From the NCBI RefSeq assembly GCF_002954775.1, contig NZ_PJME01000003.1, positions 372,001-436,000 of the forward strand: 64,000 bases of DNA. Direction: 5' to 3'. How positions within the stretch are numbered: position 1 is the stretch's first letter; each line of letters begins with the position of its first letter. The position numbers were made by a program, and so were the translations under genes. The notes under the pieces are model-generated. The model was not told the DNA's origin. It saw only the letters and a list, made by a program, of their open reading frames with translations, and ran no database searches. The DNA comes from Streptomyces geranii. Lineage in GTDB: Bacteria; Actinomycetota; Actinomycetes; Streptomycetales; Streptomycetaceae. This document shows, piece by piece, positions 1 through 8,225 of the stretch.

Positions 1-1
1 C

Positions 2-538
2 AACACCCTGCGCCGGATCGCCGCAGACCTGGAGAAGACGGCGTTCGAGGCACCGGTCGTCCCGGACGTCGCACGCTGGCTGTACGCCAAGCTGCTCACC
101 AACCTCGGCAACGCCGTCCGCGCGCTCAGCGGCCCGGCGGACAGCGAGGAGAGCGCACGGCTGCGCCAGCGGGTGTACGCCGAGGGCGAGTCGGTGCTCG
201 CGGCGGCCGGAATCCCGTACACGAGCGCAGAGGAGGCGAAGGAGCGGCGCGGCGACCGGATCACCCTGCATCCGCTGCCCGGCGTCGAGCCCGGTGGCGG
301 CTCCACCTGGCAGTCCCTGGCCCGGGGCACCGGCACGATCGAGACCGACTATCTCAACGGCGAGATCGTGTTCCTGGGCCGCCTGCACGGCGTACCGACA
401 CCGCTGAACGAGCTGCTGCAACGACTGGCCGACACCTTCGCCCGGGAACGGCGACCGGCCGGTTCGCTGCCGTCGGCGGAACTGGTGCGCTTGGCGGACG
501 AGGCGGACGAGGCGGACCAGGCGGTCGGGACTGAGTAG
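2..538 (+). CDS. Ketopantoate reductase-like protein, C-terminal part (5' end outside window)
   Basis: The reading frame is open from base 2, so the gene begins left of the window and only about 178 C-terminal residues are visible. The stretch KLLTNLGNAVRAL near the start of the visible part matches the helical C-terminal domain of the ApbA/PanE family (2-dehydropantoate 2-reductase), which closes over the NADPH-binding domain and binds the ketoacid. Further on, GTIETDYLNGEIVFLGRLHG is typical of the same domain, where the family has an E/D-x-D-x-LNG element. The NADP-binding half is not visible, so the true substrate is uncertain; many actinobacterial members of this family are not genuine PanE. 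The tail ends in an acidic E/A/D-rich stretch. The next gene runs convergently after 71 bases. Confidence 0.75.
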   Translation, partial: NTLRRIAADLEKTAFEAPVVPDVARWLYAKLLTNLGNAVRALSGPADSEESARLRQRVYAEGESVLAAAGIPYTSAEEAKERRGDRITLHPLPGVEPGGGSTWQSLARGTGTIETDYLNGEIVFLGRLHGVPTPLNELLQRLADTFARERRPAGSLPSAELVRLADEADEADQAVGTE

Positions 539-609
539 GAGACTTGGGCCGGGCTGCCTCTGGCCTGAGCCGAGCCGTTCGTGGGCGGGCCCCGACTTCC
601 CGCTCGCGC

Positions 610-1368
610 CTACGCGCTCATTGAAGTCCGCCCCGGCAGCGGTGACGGCATCCGCAACGCCGCCTCCGCGTACCGGCGCAGCAGCAGCCGGGCCACCTCG
701 GGGGCCGGGCCCAGGACGTCGGCGAGGACGTCCGCCTCGGCGGCGCCCCGCGCGATGCGGTCGGGCAGGAAGCCGGGGGCGAGGACGTAAGGCGCGACGG
801 CGACGCGGTCGCAGCCCAGGTCGCGCAACTCCCGTACCGCGTCCTCCGTTCGGGGGAGGGCGGCGGAGGCGAACGCGGGTCGTACGGCGTGCCAGCCGGT
901 GTGCCGCCACTCCCGCGCGATCTCCGCGATCACCGCACGCGCCTCCGGGTCGGTGGACCCCGCCGAGGCCAGTACGACCCCGGTCGTGGGCTTGTCGGCG
1001 GGCGTCAACCCCGCCTCGTACAGGCGGCGTTCGAGCGCCGAGAGGAGGAGGGGGGACGGGCCCAGCACCTCAGCCTGGCGGATGCGGAGCCCGCGTGGCG
1101 CGTCGCGCAGGACCGCCGGGATGTCCGCCTTCGCGTGGAAGGCTCGGGTCAGGAGGAGGGGGAGGGCGATCACGTCACGGACGCCCTCCGCCGCCAGGGA
1201 GTTCAACACCCCTGGTACGGACGGGATGTTGAACTCCAGGAAGCCGGTCTCCACGCGCAGCCCCGGCCGCAGCGACCGTACGCGCCGGACGAGGGCGTGG
1301 ACGGTCGCCGCGTGCCGCGGGTCGCGGCTGCCGTGGGCGATGACGAGGAGAACGGGTTCGTGGTGCAT
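610..1368 (-). CDS. Sirohydrochlorin chelatase, CbiX/SirB family
   Basis: A 252-residue protein of the class II chelatase family, expected to insert Fe2+ into sirohydrochlorin to make sirohaem. Two family signatures are visible: VIAHGSRDP with His12, and LPLLLTRAFHAKADIP with His78, the pair of histidines that bind the metal. The length fits a two-domain member with a degenerate second half (SAGSTDP near residue 155). It is the last gene of the sulfur operon and starts 5 bases after the stop of the ABC permease, so it should be co-transcribed. The context fits well because the sulfite reductase at the head of the operon needs sirohaem. A cobalt-inserting CbiX role is possible from sequence alone, but the neighbours favour sirohaem. 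Confidence 0.88.
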   Translation of the reverse strand: MHHEPVLLVIAHGSRDPRHAATVHALVRRVRSLRPGLRVETGFLEFNIPSVPGVLNSLAAEGVRDVIALPLLLTRAFHAKADIPAVLRDAPRGLRIRQAEVLGPSPLLLSALERRLYEAGLTPADKPTTGVVLASAGSTDPEARAVIAEIAREWRHTGWHAVRPAFASAALPRTEDAVRELRDLGCDRVAVAPYVLAPGFLPDRIARGAAEADVLADVLGPAPEVARLLLRRYAEAALRMPSPLPGRTSMSA

Positions 1369-1373
1369 AGGCT

Positions 1374-2294
1374 TCAGCTCTTCACCAGGAGGCCTCGGCT
1401 GCGGAGGACTCGTCGCTCCAGCGGGCTGAAGACGAGCAGGTCGACGGCGATACCGACGAAGAGGATCAGGAAGATCGCCTCGAAGATCATCGGCATGGAG
1501 CTGGCGTTGCGGCCGTTCTCCAGCAGCGCGCCGAGGCCGATGCCCAGGTCGGGCGAGGAAGCGATGATCTCCGCCGCCATCAGGGAGCGCCAGGAGAACG
1601 CCCAGCCCTGCTTCAGACCGGCCAGATAGCCCGGCAGCGAGGCAGGCAGGACGATGTGCCAGGCGCCCTTCCAGCCGGTCGCGCCCATCGTGCGGCCCGC
1701 CCGCAGGAACAGCGGCGGCACCTGGTCGATGCCGGAGACCAGGCCGTTGGCGATGGACGGGACCGCGCCGAGCAGGATCACCGCGTACATCATCGAGTTG
1801 TTCAGACCGAGCCACAGCACGGCCGGCGGCACCCACGCCACCGACGGCAGCGACTGCAGACCCGACAGGACCGGACCGATCGCCGCGCGCACGAACTTCA
1901 CCCGGGCCACGATCAGCCCCAGCGGGGTGCCGATCGCCAGCGCCAGCAGGAAGCCGAGCAGACCGCGCTCGACACTGGTCCAGATGTAGCCGAGGAGCTT
2001 GCCCTCCAGCCAGGCGTCCTTGAACTCGGTGGCCACATCGCCGGGGGAGGGCAGCTTGGTCGGGTCGGTGACGACGTTGAAGGTGATCAGCGCCTGCCAG
2101 ACCAGCAGCACCACGCCGGTCGCGATGAGCGGCGGGAGGATCTTGGCGCGGAAGGTCACCGAGAAGGGCGTGCGCGTGGTGGCCACGTTCTCCAGGGCGT
2201 CCAGACCGGCTTCCAGGCCGGCGGTCTGGAGGTTGCCGTCGGACCGGGCCTGACGCGTGTCCGTCAGGCCCGACTTCGTGTCACTGCTGGCCAT
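1374..2294 (-). CDS. Sulfonate-type ABC transporter permease (SsuC/TauC-like)
   Basis: A 306-residue inner-membrane permease of the BPD_transp_1 family. After a hydrophilic N-terminus of about 50 residues come several hydrophobic helices (for example PPLIATGVVLLVWQALITF and GLLGFLLALAIGTPLGLIVA). The cytoplasmic coupling loop is LRAGRTMGATGWKGAWHIVL followed by LPASLPGYLAGLK, as in SsuC/TauC/NrtB proteins. It should form the channel for the binding protein and ATPase encoded just upstream. The ATG at 2294 overlaps the end of the ATPase gene by 14 bases, which implies translational coupling. Within a sulfate-reduction operon the substrate is most likely an alkanesulfonate or sulfate ester; sequence alone cannot separate these from taurine. 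Confidence 0.88.
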   Translation of the reverse strand: MASSDTKSGLTDTRQARSDGNLQTAGLEAGLDALENVATTRTPFSVTFRAKILPPLIATGVVLLVWQALITFNVVTDPTKLPSPGDVATEFKDAWLEGKLLGYIWTSVERGLLGFLLALAIGTPLGLIVARVKFVRAAIGPVLSGLQSLPSVAWVPPAVLWLGLNNSMMYAVILLGAVPSIANGLVSGIDQVPPLFLRAGRTMGATGWKGAWHIVLPASLPGYLAGLKQGWAFSWRSLMAAEIIASSPDLGIGLGALLENGRNASSMPMIFEAIFLILFVGIAVDLLVFSPLERRVLRSRGLLVKS

Positions 2295-3066
2295 GACGGC
2301 GGATCTCCCCACGCAGTTGTTCGGTGATCTCAATGGACAGTTCGGCCACGGGGGCGTCCTCGATGCGGCGCGGCTGCGGGATCTCGACCGTCCACTCGCG
2401 CGCGATCCGGCCCGGCCGGGACGACAGCAGGACGACCCGCTGGGCAAGCCGCACGGCCTCCCGCACGTTGTGCGTGACGAACAGGACGGAGACACCGGTC
2501 TCCGCCCAGATCCGGGTCAGTTCGTCGTGCAGCACGTCACGGGTGATCGCGTCGAGCGCCGCGAACGGCTCGTCCATGAGCAGCAGCCGGCTCTCCTGGG
2601 CGAGCGCCCGCGCCAGCGCGACCCGCTGGCGCATACCGCCGGACAGCTCGTGCACCCGCTTGTCGTACGAGCCCTGCAGCCGGACGAGCGTCAGCAGCTC
2701 CTCGGCGCGCTCGCGCCGGTCGTTCTTCGCGACTCCGCCCAGTTTCAGGGCGAGTTCGATGTTCTTGCCCGCGGTCAGCCACGGGAAGAGGGCGTGCTCC
2801 TGGAACATCAGGGACGGACGCCCGTCCGTCTTGATGCTGCCTGAACTCGGGTCGTCGAGACCCGCGACGAGGTTGAGCAGTGTGGACTTGCCACAGCCCG
2901 AGGCCCCCAGGAGAGTGACGAACTCGCCCGGTGCGACATCGAGAGTGATGTCGTCGAGGACGAGCTGCCGGCCGACGGGACCGGCGAAGGACTTCGAGAC
3001 GTGCTCGATACGGGCGGCGTACTCGACCGACTCTGCCGGTCCGGCCTTGGCGACTGCGGTGGCCAT
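2281..3066 (-). CDS. Sulfonate-type ABC transporter ATP-binding protein (SsuB/TauB-like)
   Basis: A 261-residue ABC ATPase. The Walker A motif GASGCGKST, the Q-loop FQEHALFPW, the signature LSGGMRQRVALARAL, the Walker B/D-loop LLMDEPFAALDAITR and the H-loop VTHNVREA are all intact. The FPWLTAGKNIELALKL segment is typical of the nitrate/sulfonate/taurine subfamily. The ATG at 3066 is preferred because an AGGAGG sits 8 bases upstream; an earlier in-frame GTG at 3075 lies within that Shine-Dalgarno sequence. The gene lies 36 bases after the binding-protein gene and overlaps the permease gene by 14 bases, giving the order binding protein, ATPase, permease. Confidence 0.9.
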   Translation of the reverse strand: MATAVAKAGPAESVEYAARIEHVSKSFAGPVGRQLVLDDITLDVAPGEFVTLLGASGCGKSTLLNLVAGLDDPSSGSIKTDGRPSLMFQEHALFPWLTAGKNIELALKLGGVAKNDRRERAEELLTLVRLQGSYDKRVHELSGGMRQRVALARALAQESRLLLMDEPFAALDAITRDVLHDELTRIWAETGVSVLFVTHNVREAVRLAQRVVLLSSRPGRIAREWTVEIPQPRRIEDAPVAELSIEITEQLRGEIRRHGQQ

Positions 3067-3102
3067 GGTCGTCACCTCCTGGGGACTTGAGGGGATCCGG
3101 AC

Positions 3103-4215
3103 TTACTTGACGCCGAGGCCGGCGTCGTCGACCGTGCTCTCACCCGCGGCCTTGAGGACCGTGTTCAGCGGCGTGAGGTCGTAGATGCCCGTCAGCAGCG
3201 GGTCCTCCAGCAGACCTGCCTTGACCGCGTGCTCCGCCTCGGTGTTGAGGGTGGCGGCCAGCGGGTCGTTGGTGAACTGGATGGACTTCCACGCCGGGTC
3301 CAGGACGTCCGCCGGCAGCTCCTTGCCGGAGTCGATGCCCAACTGCGCGTTGGCCGCGGCCTTCGCCTCGTCCGGGTTGGCGTTGATCCACTTGTTGGTG
3401 TCGACCGAGGCCTTCAGGACCGCCTCGACGGCCTTGGGGTGCTCCTTGAGGAACTTCTGCGACACGATGATGTTCGTGATCACGAACTTCTTGTCGGGCC
3501 ACAGGTCGGACTCGTCGAGCAGCACCTTCGCGCCCTCGGCGACCAGCTTGGACGCGGTCGGTTCCGGCACCCACGCGCCGTCGATGGAGCCGGACTTGTA
3601 GGCGTCCGGGGTCACCTTGTTGTCGGTGCGGACGACCGACACATCGCCCTTGCCGCTCTCCGCGTCGACCTTCCAGCCCTGGTCCGCGATCCAGTTGAGG
3701 AACGCCACGTCCTGCGTGTTGCCCAGCTGCGGGGTGGCGATCTTCTTGCCCTTGACGTCCTTCAAGGTCTTGATCTTGTCCGGGTTGACGACCAGCTTCA
3801 CACCGCCGGACGCCGAACCGCCGATGATGCGCAGGTTGGTGCCCTTGGACTTGGTGAAGCCGTTGATCGCCGGGGACGGGCCGATCCAGCCGATGTCGAT
3901 GGAGCCCGAGTTGAGGGCCTCGATCTCGGACGGGCCGGCGTTGAAGATCTGGTACTTGGCCTCGGTGGCGCCCAGCGCCTTCTGGAAGTACCCCTTGTTG
4001 ACACCGACGAGCGCGGTGCCGTGGGTCAGGTTGCCGAAGTAGCCGATCTTGACGGAGTCCAGCCCGTCGATCTTCTGGGCGCCCGCGGCGACCTTCGCCT
4101 TGGAGCTGTCGTCCTTGGAGTCCGACCCGTACCCGCACGCGGCGAGCGTCAGCAGCGGAAGAGCGGCGACCGCGGCGATGCCGCGGCGAAGGAAGGTTGA
4201 GCGGTTGACAGGCAC
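3103..4215 (-). CDS. Sulfonate-type ABC transporter substrate-binding lipoprotein (SsuA-like)
   Basis: A 370-residue binding protein. A GTG start at 4215 gives a compact lipoprotein signal: basic residues around NRSTFLRR, a hydrophobic core and the lipobox LAAC with Cys27. The mature part begins VKIGYFGNLTHGTALVG and contains SIDIGWIGPSPAINGF and VKGKKIATPQLGNTQDVAF, the layout of SsuA/NrtA-type type II periplasmic binding proteins. It should capture aliphatic sulfonates or a similar sulfur anion outside the membrane and deliver them to the ATPase and permease encoded immediately downstream. An upstream in-frame ATG at 4248 would only add an unconvincing Pro/Gly-rich leader. A 231-base gap separates it from cysN, so it may have its own promoter or control element. 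Confidence 0.87.
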   Translation of the reverse strand: MPVNRSTFLRRGIAAVAALPLLTLAACGYGSDSKDDSSKAKVAAGAQKIDGLDSVKIGYFGNLTHGTALVGVNKGYFQKALGATEAKYQIFNAGPSEIEALNSGSIDIGWIGPSPAINGFTKSKGTNLRIIGGSASGGVKLVVNPDKIKTLKDVKGKKIATPQLGNTQDVAFLNWIADQGWKVDAESGKGDVSVVRTDNKVTPDAYKSGSIDGAWVPEPTASKLVAEGAKVLLDESDLWPDKKFVITNIIVSQKFLKEHPKAVEAVLKASVDTNKWINANPDEAKAAANAQLGIDSGKELPADVLDPAWKSIQFTNDPLAATLNTEAEHAVKAGLLEDPLLTGIYDLTPLNTVLKAAGESTVDDAGLGVK

Positions 4216-4446
4216 GGGAGGTGTTCCTCTCGGAGGCCCGGCGGTCACGGTTCTTCAGGTCGTGGCCGGGAGGTCGGCAGGTCTTCGTCTATGTCGGGAC
4301 GTCCGGTGGGGGGACAGGGCGCGCAAGCGGTGCGCGTACGTCAGCACGCACATCGCGCGACCCCGCCCTGCCCGCTGCCGAGATCGCCGCTGCCGACGCG
4401 GCCCCCCTCTTTCGCGAACGTGGAGTAGTAGTCGGTGGCGTTCATG
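4216..4446 (-). other. Gap between cysN and the sulfonate transporter with two cysteine-bearing mini-ORFs
   Basis: These 231 bases hold no recognisable full-length gene. On the minus strand an ATG at 4445, one base after the cysN stop, opens a 34-codon frame that begins MNATDYYSTF and ends with Cys-Ala-Cys before a TGA at 4341. A second frame of 32 codons starts MCVLTYAHR at 4353, overlaps the first and ends at 4255, 39 bases before the binding-protein start. Neither resembles a protein I know, and the ribosome-binding sites are weak. They could be chance frames, or a cysteine-sensing uORF arrangement placed ahead of the transporter. No strong terminator hairpin is evident. Confidence 0.3.
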
Positions 4447-5793
4447 TCAGAAGTCCCACCCGTCGTCGTCGGACTCGTCGCGGACCGGCTCCGGGGACGC
4501 GAACGACTCGCCGACCATGCCCGCGGTGAGCGTGGTGCCGTCGTTCGGGTCGATCAGGATGAAGGACCCGGTGCGCCGGGAGTCGGCGTACGAGTCGACG
4601 GGCAGCGGCTCGGCGGTACGGATCTTCACGCGGCCGATGTCGTTGGCGACGAGCTGTCCCGGATGCGGGTGCAGGGACAGGTCGTCGAGCGTGAGCCGGG
4701 ACGGGATGTCCTTGACGATCGCCTTGACCGTACGGGTGCCGTGCTTGAGGAGCACCCGGTGGCCGACCGTCAGCGGCGCGTCGGCGACATGGCAGACCGT
4801 CGCCTCGACGTCCTGTGTGGTCGGCGGCGCGTCCTTGCTGGGCACGATCAGGTCGCCGCGCGAGATGTCGATGTCGTCCTCCAGGAGGACGGTCACCGAC
4901 TGCGTGGTCCAGGCGATGTCGACCGGCACGCCGAGCAGGTCGATACCGGCGATCCTCGACGCGTGCCCGGACGGGAGGACCGTGACGGACTCGCCGACGC
5001 GGAACGAACCGGCGGCGATCTGGCCGGCGTACCCCCGGTAGTCGGGGTGCTCGGCGGTCTGCGGCCGGATCACGTACTGCACGGGCAGGCGGGCGTGGCA
5101 GTGGCTCAGGTCGTGGGCGACCGGGACCGTCTCCAGGTGCTCCAGGAAGGTCGGCCCGCCGTACCAGTCCATGTTCGCGGACGGGTCCACCACGTTGTCG
5201 CCGGCCAGCGCCGAGATGGGGATCGCGGTGATCTCCGGGACGCCCAGCTCCAGCGCGTACGCCGTGAACTCCTCGGCAATGGCCGCGAAGACCGACTCCT
5301 TGTACTCGACCAGGTCCATCTTGTTGACCGCGAGCACGACGTGCGGGACCCGCAGCAGGGCGGCCAACGCCGCGTGTCTGCGCGTCTGTTCGACCACGCC
5401 GTTGCGGGCGTCGATCAGGATCACCGTCAGCTCGGCCGTGGAGGCACCCGTCACCATGTTGCGGGTGTACTGCACGTGGCCTGGTGTGTCGGCGAGGATG
5501 AACCGGCGCTTGGGGGTGGCGAAGTAGCGGTACGCCACGTCGATCGTGATGCCCTGCTCGCGCTCGGCGCGCAGCCCGTCCGTCAGCAGCGCGAGGTCCG
5601 GGGCTTCCTGCCCCCGCGAGGCCGACGCGCGCTCCACCGCCTCCAGTTGGTCGGTGAGGATCGACTTGGAGTCGTGCAACAGGCGGCCCACGAGAGTGGA
5701 CTTGCCGTCGTCGACGGAACCGGCGGTGGCGAACCGCAGGAGGGTCGTCTCCGCGAGTTCGGTGAGTTCCGTGACTTCGTTGGTGGTGCTCAT
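4447..5793 (-). CDS. cysN: Sulfate adenylyltransferase large subunit (GTPase)
   Basis: A 448-residue protein that, with CysD, converts sulfate and ATP to adenosine 5'-phosphosulfate while hydrolysing GTP. GTPase motifs are clear: the P-loop GSVDDGKST at residues 25-33, a switch region REQGITIDVAYRYF, DTPGH near residue 101 and NKMDL near 157. The rest is the EF-Tu-like domain pair. The length is that of stand-alone CysN, so the APS kinase domain found in fused NodQ-type proteins is absent; the kinase is encoded separately by cysC two genes upstream. The ATG at 5793 lies 2 bases after the cysD stop, so translation should be coupled. Confidence 0.96.
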   Translation of the reverse strand: MSTTNEVTELTELAETTLLRFATAGSVDDGKSTLVGRLLHDSKSILTDQLEAVERASASRGQEAPDLALLTDGLRAEREQGITIDVAYRYFATPKRRFILADTPGHVQYTRNMVTGASTAELTVILIDARNGVVEQTRRHAALAALLRVPHVVLAVNKMDLVEYKESVFAAIAEEFTAYALELGVPEITAIPISALAGDNVVDPSANMDWYGGPTFLEHLETVPVAHDLSHCHARLPVQYVIRPQTAEHPDYRGYAGQIAAGSFRVGESVTVLPSGHASRIAGIDLLGVPVDIAWTTQSVTVLLEDDIDISRGDLIVPSKDAPPTTQDVEATVCHVADAPLTVGHRVLLKHGTRTVKAIVKDIPSRLTLDDLSLHPHPGQLVANDIGRVKIRTAEPLPVDSYADSRRTGSFILIDPNDGTTLTAGMVGESFASPEPVRDESDDDGWDF

Positions 5794-5795
5794 GG

Positions 5796-6734
5796 CTAGA
5801 AGTACCCCTCGCGCTTGCGGTCTTCCATCGCGGCCTCGGACATCTTGTCGTCGGCGCGGGTGGCACCCCGCTCGGTGAGCCGGGAGGCGGCGATCTCGAC
5901 GATGACGTCGGCCAGGGTCACCGCGTCCGAGTCGACGGCACCGGTGCAGGACATGTCACCGACCGTGCGGTAGCGCACCTGCCGCTTCTCGACGGTCTCC
6001 CCGTCCTTCGGCCCGCCCCACTCGCCCGCCGTCAGCCACATCCCGGCCCGCTGGAACACCTCACGCTCGTGCGCGAAGTAGATGTCCGGCAGCTCGATGC
6101 CCTCGCGGGAGATGTACTGCCAGACGTCCAGCTCGGTCCAGTTGGAGAGCGGGAACACGCGTACGTGCTCGCCGGGCGCGTGCCGCCCGTTGTAGAGGTT
6201 CCACAACTCCGGGCGCTGGCGCCGCGGGTCCCACTGCGAGAACTCGTCCCGCAGACTGAACACCCGCTCCTTCGCCCGCGCCTTCTCCTCGTCGCGCCGA
6301 CCGCCGCCGAAGACCGCGTCGAACTTCTCGGCCTGGATCTTCTCGGTCAGCGGCAGCGTCTGGAGGGGGTTGCGCGTCCCGTCCGGCCGCTCCTTCAGCA
6401 CACCCCGGTCGATGTACTCCTGCACGGAGGCCACATGCAGCCGCAGCCCATGGGCCGCTACCACCCGGTCCCGGTACTCCAGTACCTCGGGGAAGTTGTG
6501 CCCGGTGTCAACATGCAGGAGGGAGAAGGGAATCGCGGCCGGCGCGAAGGCCTTCAGCGCCAGGTGCAGCATGACGATGGAGTCCTTGCCGCCGGAGAAC
6601 AGGATCACCGGCCGCTCGAACTCCCCCGCCACCTCACGGAAGATGTGGACCGCCTCGGACTCCAGCGCGTCCAGATGGGAGAGGGCGTACGGGGCGCCCG
6701 TACCCTCCGCCGGCTTGGCAACGGTCGTCGTCAT
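5796..6734 (-). CDS. cysD: Sulfate adenylyltransferase small subunit
   Basis: A 312-residue member of the PAPS reductase/N-type ATP-pyrophosphatase family, the catalytic half of ATP sulfurylase that adenylates sulfate. The PP-loop SGGKDS lies at residues 47-52, followed by LLHVDTGHNFPE and, later, FGGGRRDEEKARAKER and NWTELDVWQYI, all typical of CysD. The C-terminus ends EDRKREGYF, the expected CysD ending. The ATG at 6734 overlaps the cysC stop codon (6731-6733), making an ATGA-type junction. Upstream in-frame codons would run back into cysC and are not credible. Confidence 0.96.
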   Translation of the reverse strand: MTTTVAKPAEGTGAPYALSHLDALESEAVHIFREVAGEFERPVILFSGGKDSIVMLHLALKAFAPAAIPFSLLHVDTGHNFPEVLEYRDRVVAAHGLRLHVASVQEYIDRGVLKERPDGTRNPLQTLPLTEKIQAEKFDAVFGGGRRDEEKARAKERVFSLRDEFSQWDPRRQRPELWNLYNGRHAPGEHVRVFPLSNWTELDVWQYISREGIELPDIYFAHEREVFQRAGMWLTAGEWGGPKDGETVEKRQVRYRTVGDMSCTGAVDSDAVTLADVIVEIAASRLTERGATRADDKMSEAAMEDRKREGYF

Positions 6735-7339
6735 GCCAGTCCCCTCTCGGTGAGCAGCGCGTGCAGCACGGCCGCGGACTCCTGGACGGTCTGGTCCTGC
6801 GACTCGATCCGCAGATCCGGCGTCTCGGGCACCTCGTACGGGTCGTCGACTCCGGTGAGCCCGGTCAGCTCGCCCGCGGCCTGCTTGGCGTACAGACCCT
6901 TCACATCGCGTACGGAGCACACCTCGACCGGGGTCGCCACATGCACCTCGATGTACGCGGCGCCGCTCTCCTGGTGCCGCTTGCGCACCGCCTCGCGGCT
7001 GTCCGCGTACGGCGCGATCACCGGGACCAGCGCCTTGACGCCGTTACGGGCGAGCAGCTCGGCGAGGAAGCCGATGCGCTGCACGTTCGTGTGCCGGTCC
7101 TCGCGGGAGAAGCCGAGGCCCGCCGAGATGAACTCACGGATCTCGTCGCCGTCGAGCACCTCGACGAGGTGGCCCTCCTCGCGCAGCCGGCCGGCCAGCT
7201 CGTACGCGATGGTGGTCTTGCCGGCGCTCGGCAGACCCGTGAGCCATACGGTGGCTCCGGTCGTCACAGGTGTCTCCTGGTCCTCGGGGTTCGCGGAATT
7301 CGCTTGCTGCTCAGGGGCCTTGGGGTGCTCGGTCGCCAT
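6731..7339 (-). CDS. cysC: Adenylylsulfate kinase
   Basis: A P-loop kinase that phosphorylates APS to PAPS. Walker A GLPSAGKTT is at residues 35-43; VLDGDEIREF, the lid region GLGFSREDRHTNVQRI and VKGLYAKQAAGE are the usual CysC signatures. The ATG at 7339 shares one base with the cysH stop and gives 202 residues with a Glu/Gln/Pro-rich leader. A GTG at 7267 has a better Shine-Dalgarno (AGGAG six bases upstream) and would give 178 residues, close to the usual family length. I list the longer form because its extra codons keep G/C third positions, but the shorter start is about equally likely. An APS kinase next to a CysH of the APS-reductase type suggests that PAPS is made for sulfotransferases as well as APS for reduction. 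Confidence 0.94.
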   Translation of the reverse strand: MATEHPKAPEQQANSANPEDQETPVTTGATVWLTGLPSAGKTTIAYELAGRLREEGHLVEVLDGDEIREFISAGLGFSREDRHTNVQRIGFLAELLARNGVKALVPVIAPYADSREAVRKRHQESGAAYIEVHVATPVEVCSVRDVKGLYAKQAAGELTGLTGVDDPYEVPETPDLRIESQDQTVQESAAVLHALLTERGLA

Positions 7340-8049
7340 CAGCCGTGCAGCCCGCACTCGGTCTTGCCGCGCCCCGCCCAGCGGCCGGCGCGTGCGTCCT
7401 CGCCCTCCAGCACCCGGCGGGTGCAGGGGGCGCAGCCGACGGACGCGTAGCCGTCCATCAGCAACGGGTTGGTGAGTACGCCGTGTTCGGCGACGTACGC
7501 GTCCACGTCGTCCTGGGTCCAGCGGGCGATGGGGGAGACCTTGACCTTCTGCCGCTTCTCGTCCCAGCCGACGACCGGGGTGTTCGCCCGGGTCGGCGAC
7601 TCGTCGCGGCGCAGGCCGGTCGCCCAGGCCGCGTACCCCTTGAGACCCTGCTCCAGGGGCTCGACCTTGCGCAGCCTGCAGCACAGGTCGGGGTCGCGGT
7701 CGTGCAGCTTCGGCCCGTACTCGGCGTCCTGCTCGGCGACCGACTGGACCGGGGTGAGGGTGAGGACGCGGACGTCCATCACGGCCTCGACCGCGTCCCG
7801 GGTGCCGATGGTCTCGGGGAAGTGGTAGCCGGTGTCGAGGAACACGACGTCCACACCGGGCTTGGCGCGGGAGGCGAGGTGGGCGACCACCGCGTCCTCC
7901 ATGGAGGAGGTGACACAGAAACGGTTGCCGAAGGTCGCGGTGGCCCACTGGAGGATCTCCAGCGCGGAGGCGTCCTCCAGGTCACGGCCCGCCTGCTCGG
8001 CGAGCGCCTTCAAGTCGTCGGTCGTACGCTCTTTCTGAACCGTCGTCAT
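7339..8049 (-). CDS. cysH: Phosphoadenylyl/adenylyl-sulfate reductase, iron-sulfur type
   Basis: A 236-residue thioredoxin-dependent reductase that releases sulfite from activated sulfate. The Cys123-Cys124 pair (DLCCRLRK) and the Cys206-x-x-Cys209 pair (VGCAPCTRR) supply the four [4Fe-4S] ligands that mark bacterial APS reductases and are absent from the PAPS-specific Escherichia coli enzyme. The catalytic cysteine lies in the C-terminal ECGLHG (Cys232). LDTGYHFPET and TGLRRDESPTR are the other family motifs. The ATG at 8049 overlaps the stop of the 59-residue protein gene by four bases, and the gene is followed by cysC with a one-base overlap. From the cluster ligands I infer APS as the preferred substrate. 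Confidence 0.95.
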   Translation of the reverse strand: MTTVQKERTTDDLKALAEQAGRDLEDASALEILQWATATFGNRFCVTSSMEDAVVAHLASRAKPGVDVVFLDTGYHFPETIGTRDAVEAVMDVRVLTLTPVQSVAEQDAEYGPKLHDRDPDLCCRLRKVEPLEQGLKGYAAWATGLRRDESPTRANTPVVGWDEKRQKVKVSPIARWTQDDVDAYVAEHGVLTNPLLMDGYASVGCAPCTRRVLEGEDARAGRWAGRGKTECGLHG

Positions 8050-8225
8050 ATCTCGTCCCCTCCACCGTCGTTGCGCCGAAGTCCACGGGACAGCAGCCCG
8101 AGGAACTTCAACTGGAAGGCTCGGTTGCACGCTCCGCATTCCCAGGCGCCGTGACCCTCCTCGTTCGGACGCAGGTCCTCGTCGCCGCAGTAGGGGCAGT
8201 GGAAGGGGGCCGCGCGCTCGCTCAT
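8046..8225 (-). CDS. Small zinc-ribbon protein between sulfite reductase and cysH
   Basis: A 59-residue frame with ATGA overlaps at both ends: its ATG (8225) overlaps the sulfite reductase stop and its TGA (8046-8048) overlaps the cysH start. It contains two CxxC knuckles, CPYC at residues 10-13 and CGAC at 30-33, separated by an acidic loop, which looks like a small zinc ribbon. The C-terminal part, FQLKFLGLLSRGL, is basic and amphipathic. The tight double coupling and G/C-rich third positions argue that it is a real gene. My memory is that a similar short protein sits at this place in other Streptomyces sulfur operons, but its function is not known to me; a zinc- or metal-binding helper for the reductases is one possibility. 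Confidence 0.8.
   Translation of the reverse strand: MSERAAPFHCPYCGDEDLRPNEEGHGAWECGACNRAFQLKFLGLLSRGLRRNDGGGDEI

Noticed and set aside
4435..5799. Long plus-strand open frame opposite cysN
   Set aside because: It mirrors the cysN codons in a high-G+C gene, has Arg/Asp/Val/Gly-rich composition with no domain, and cysN is certain.
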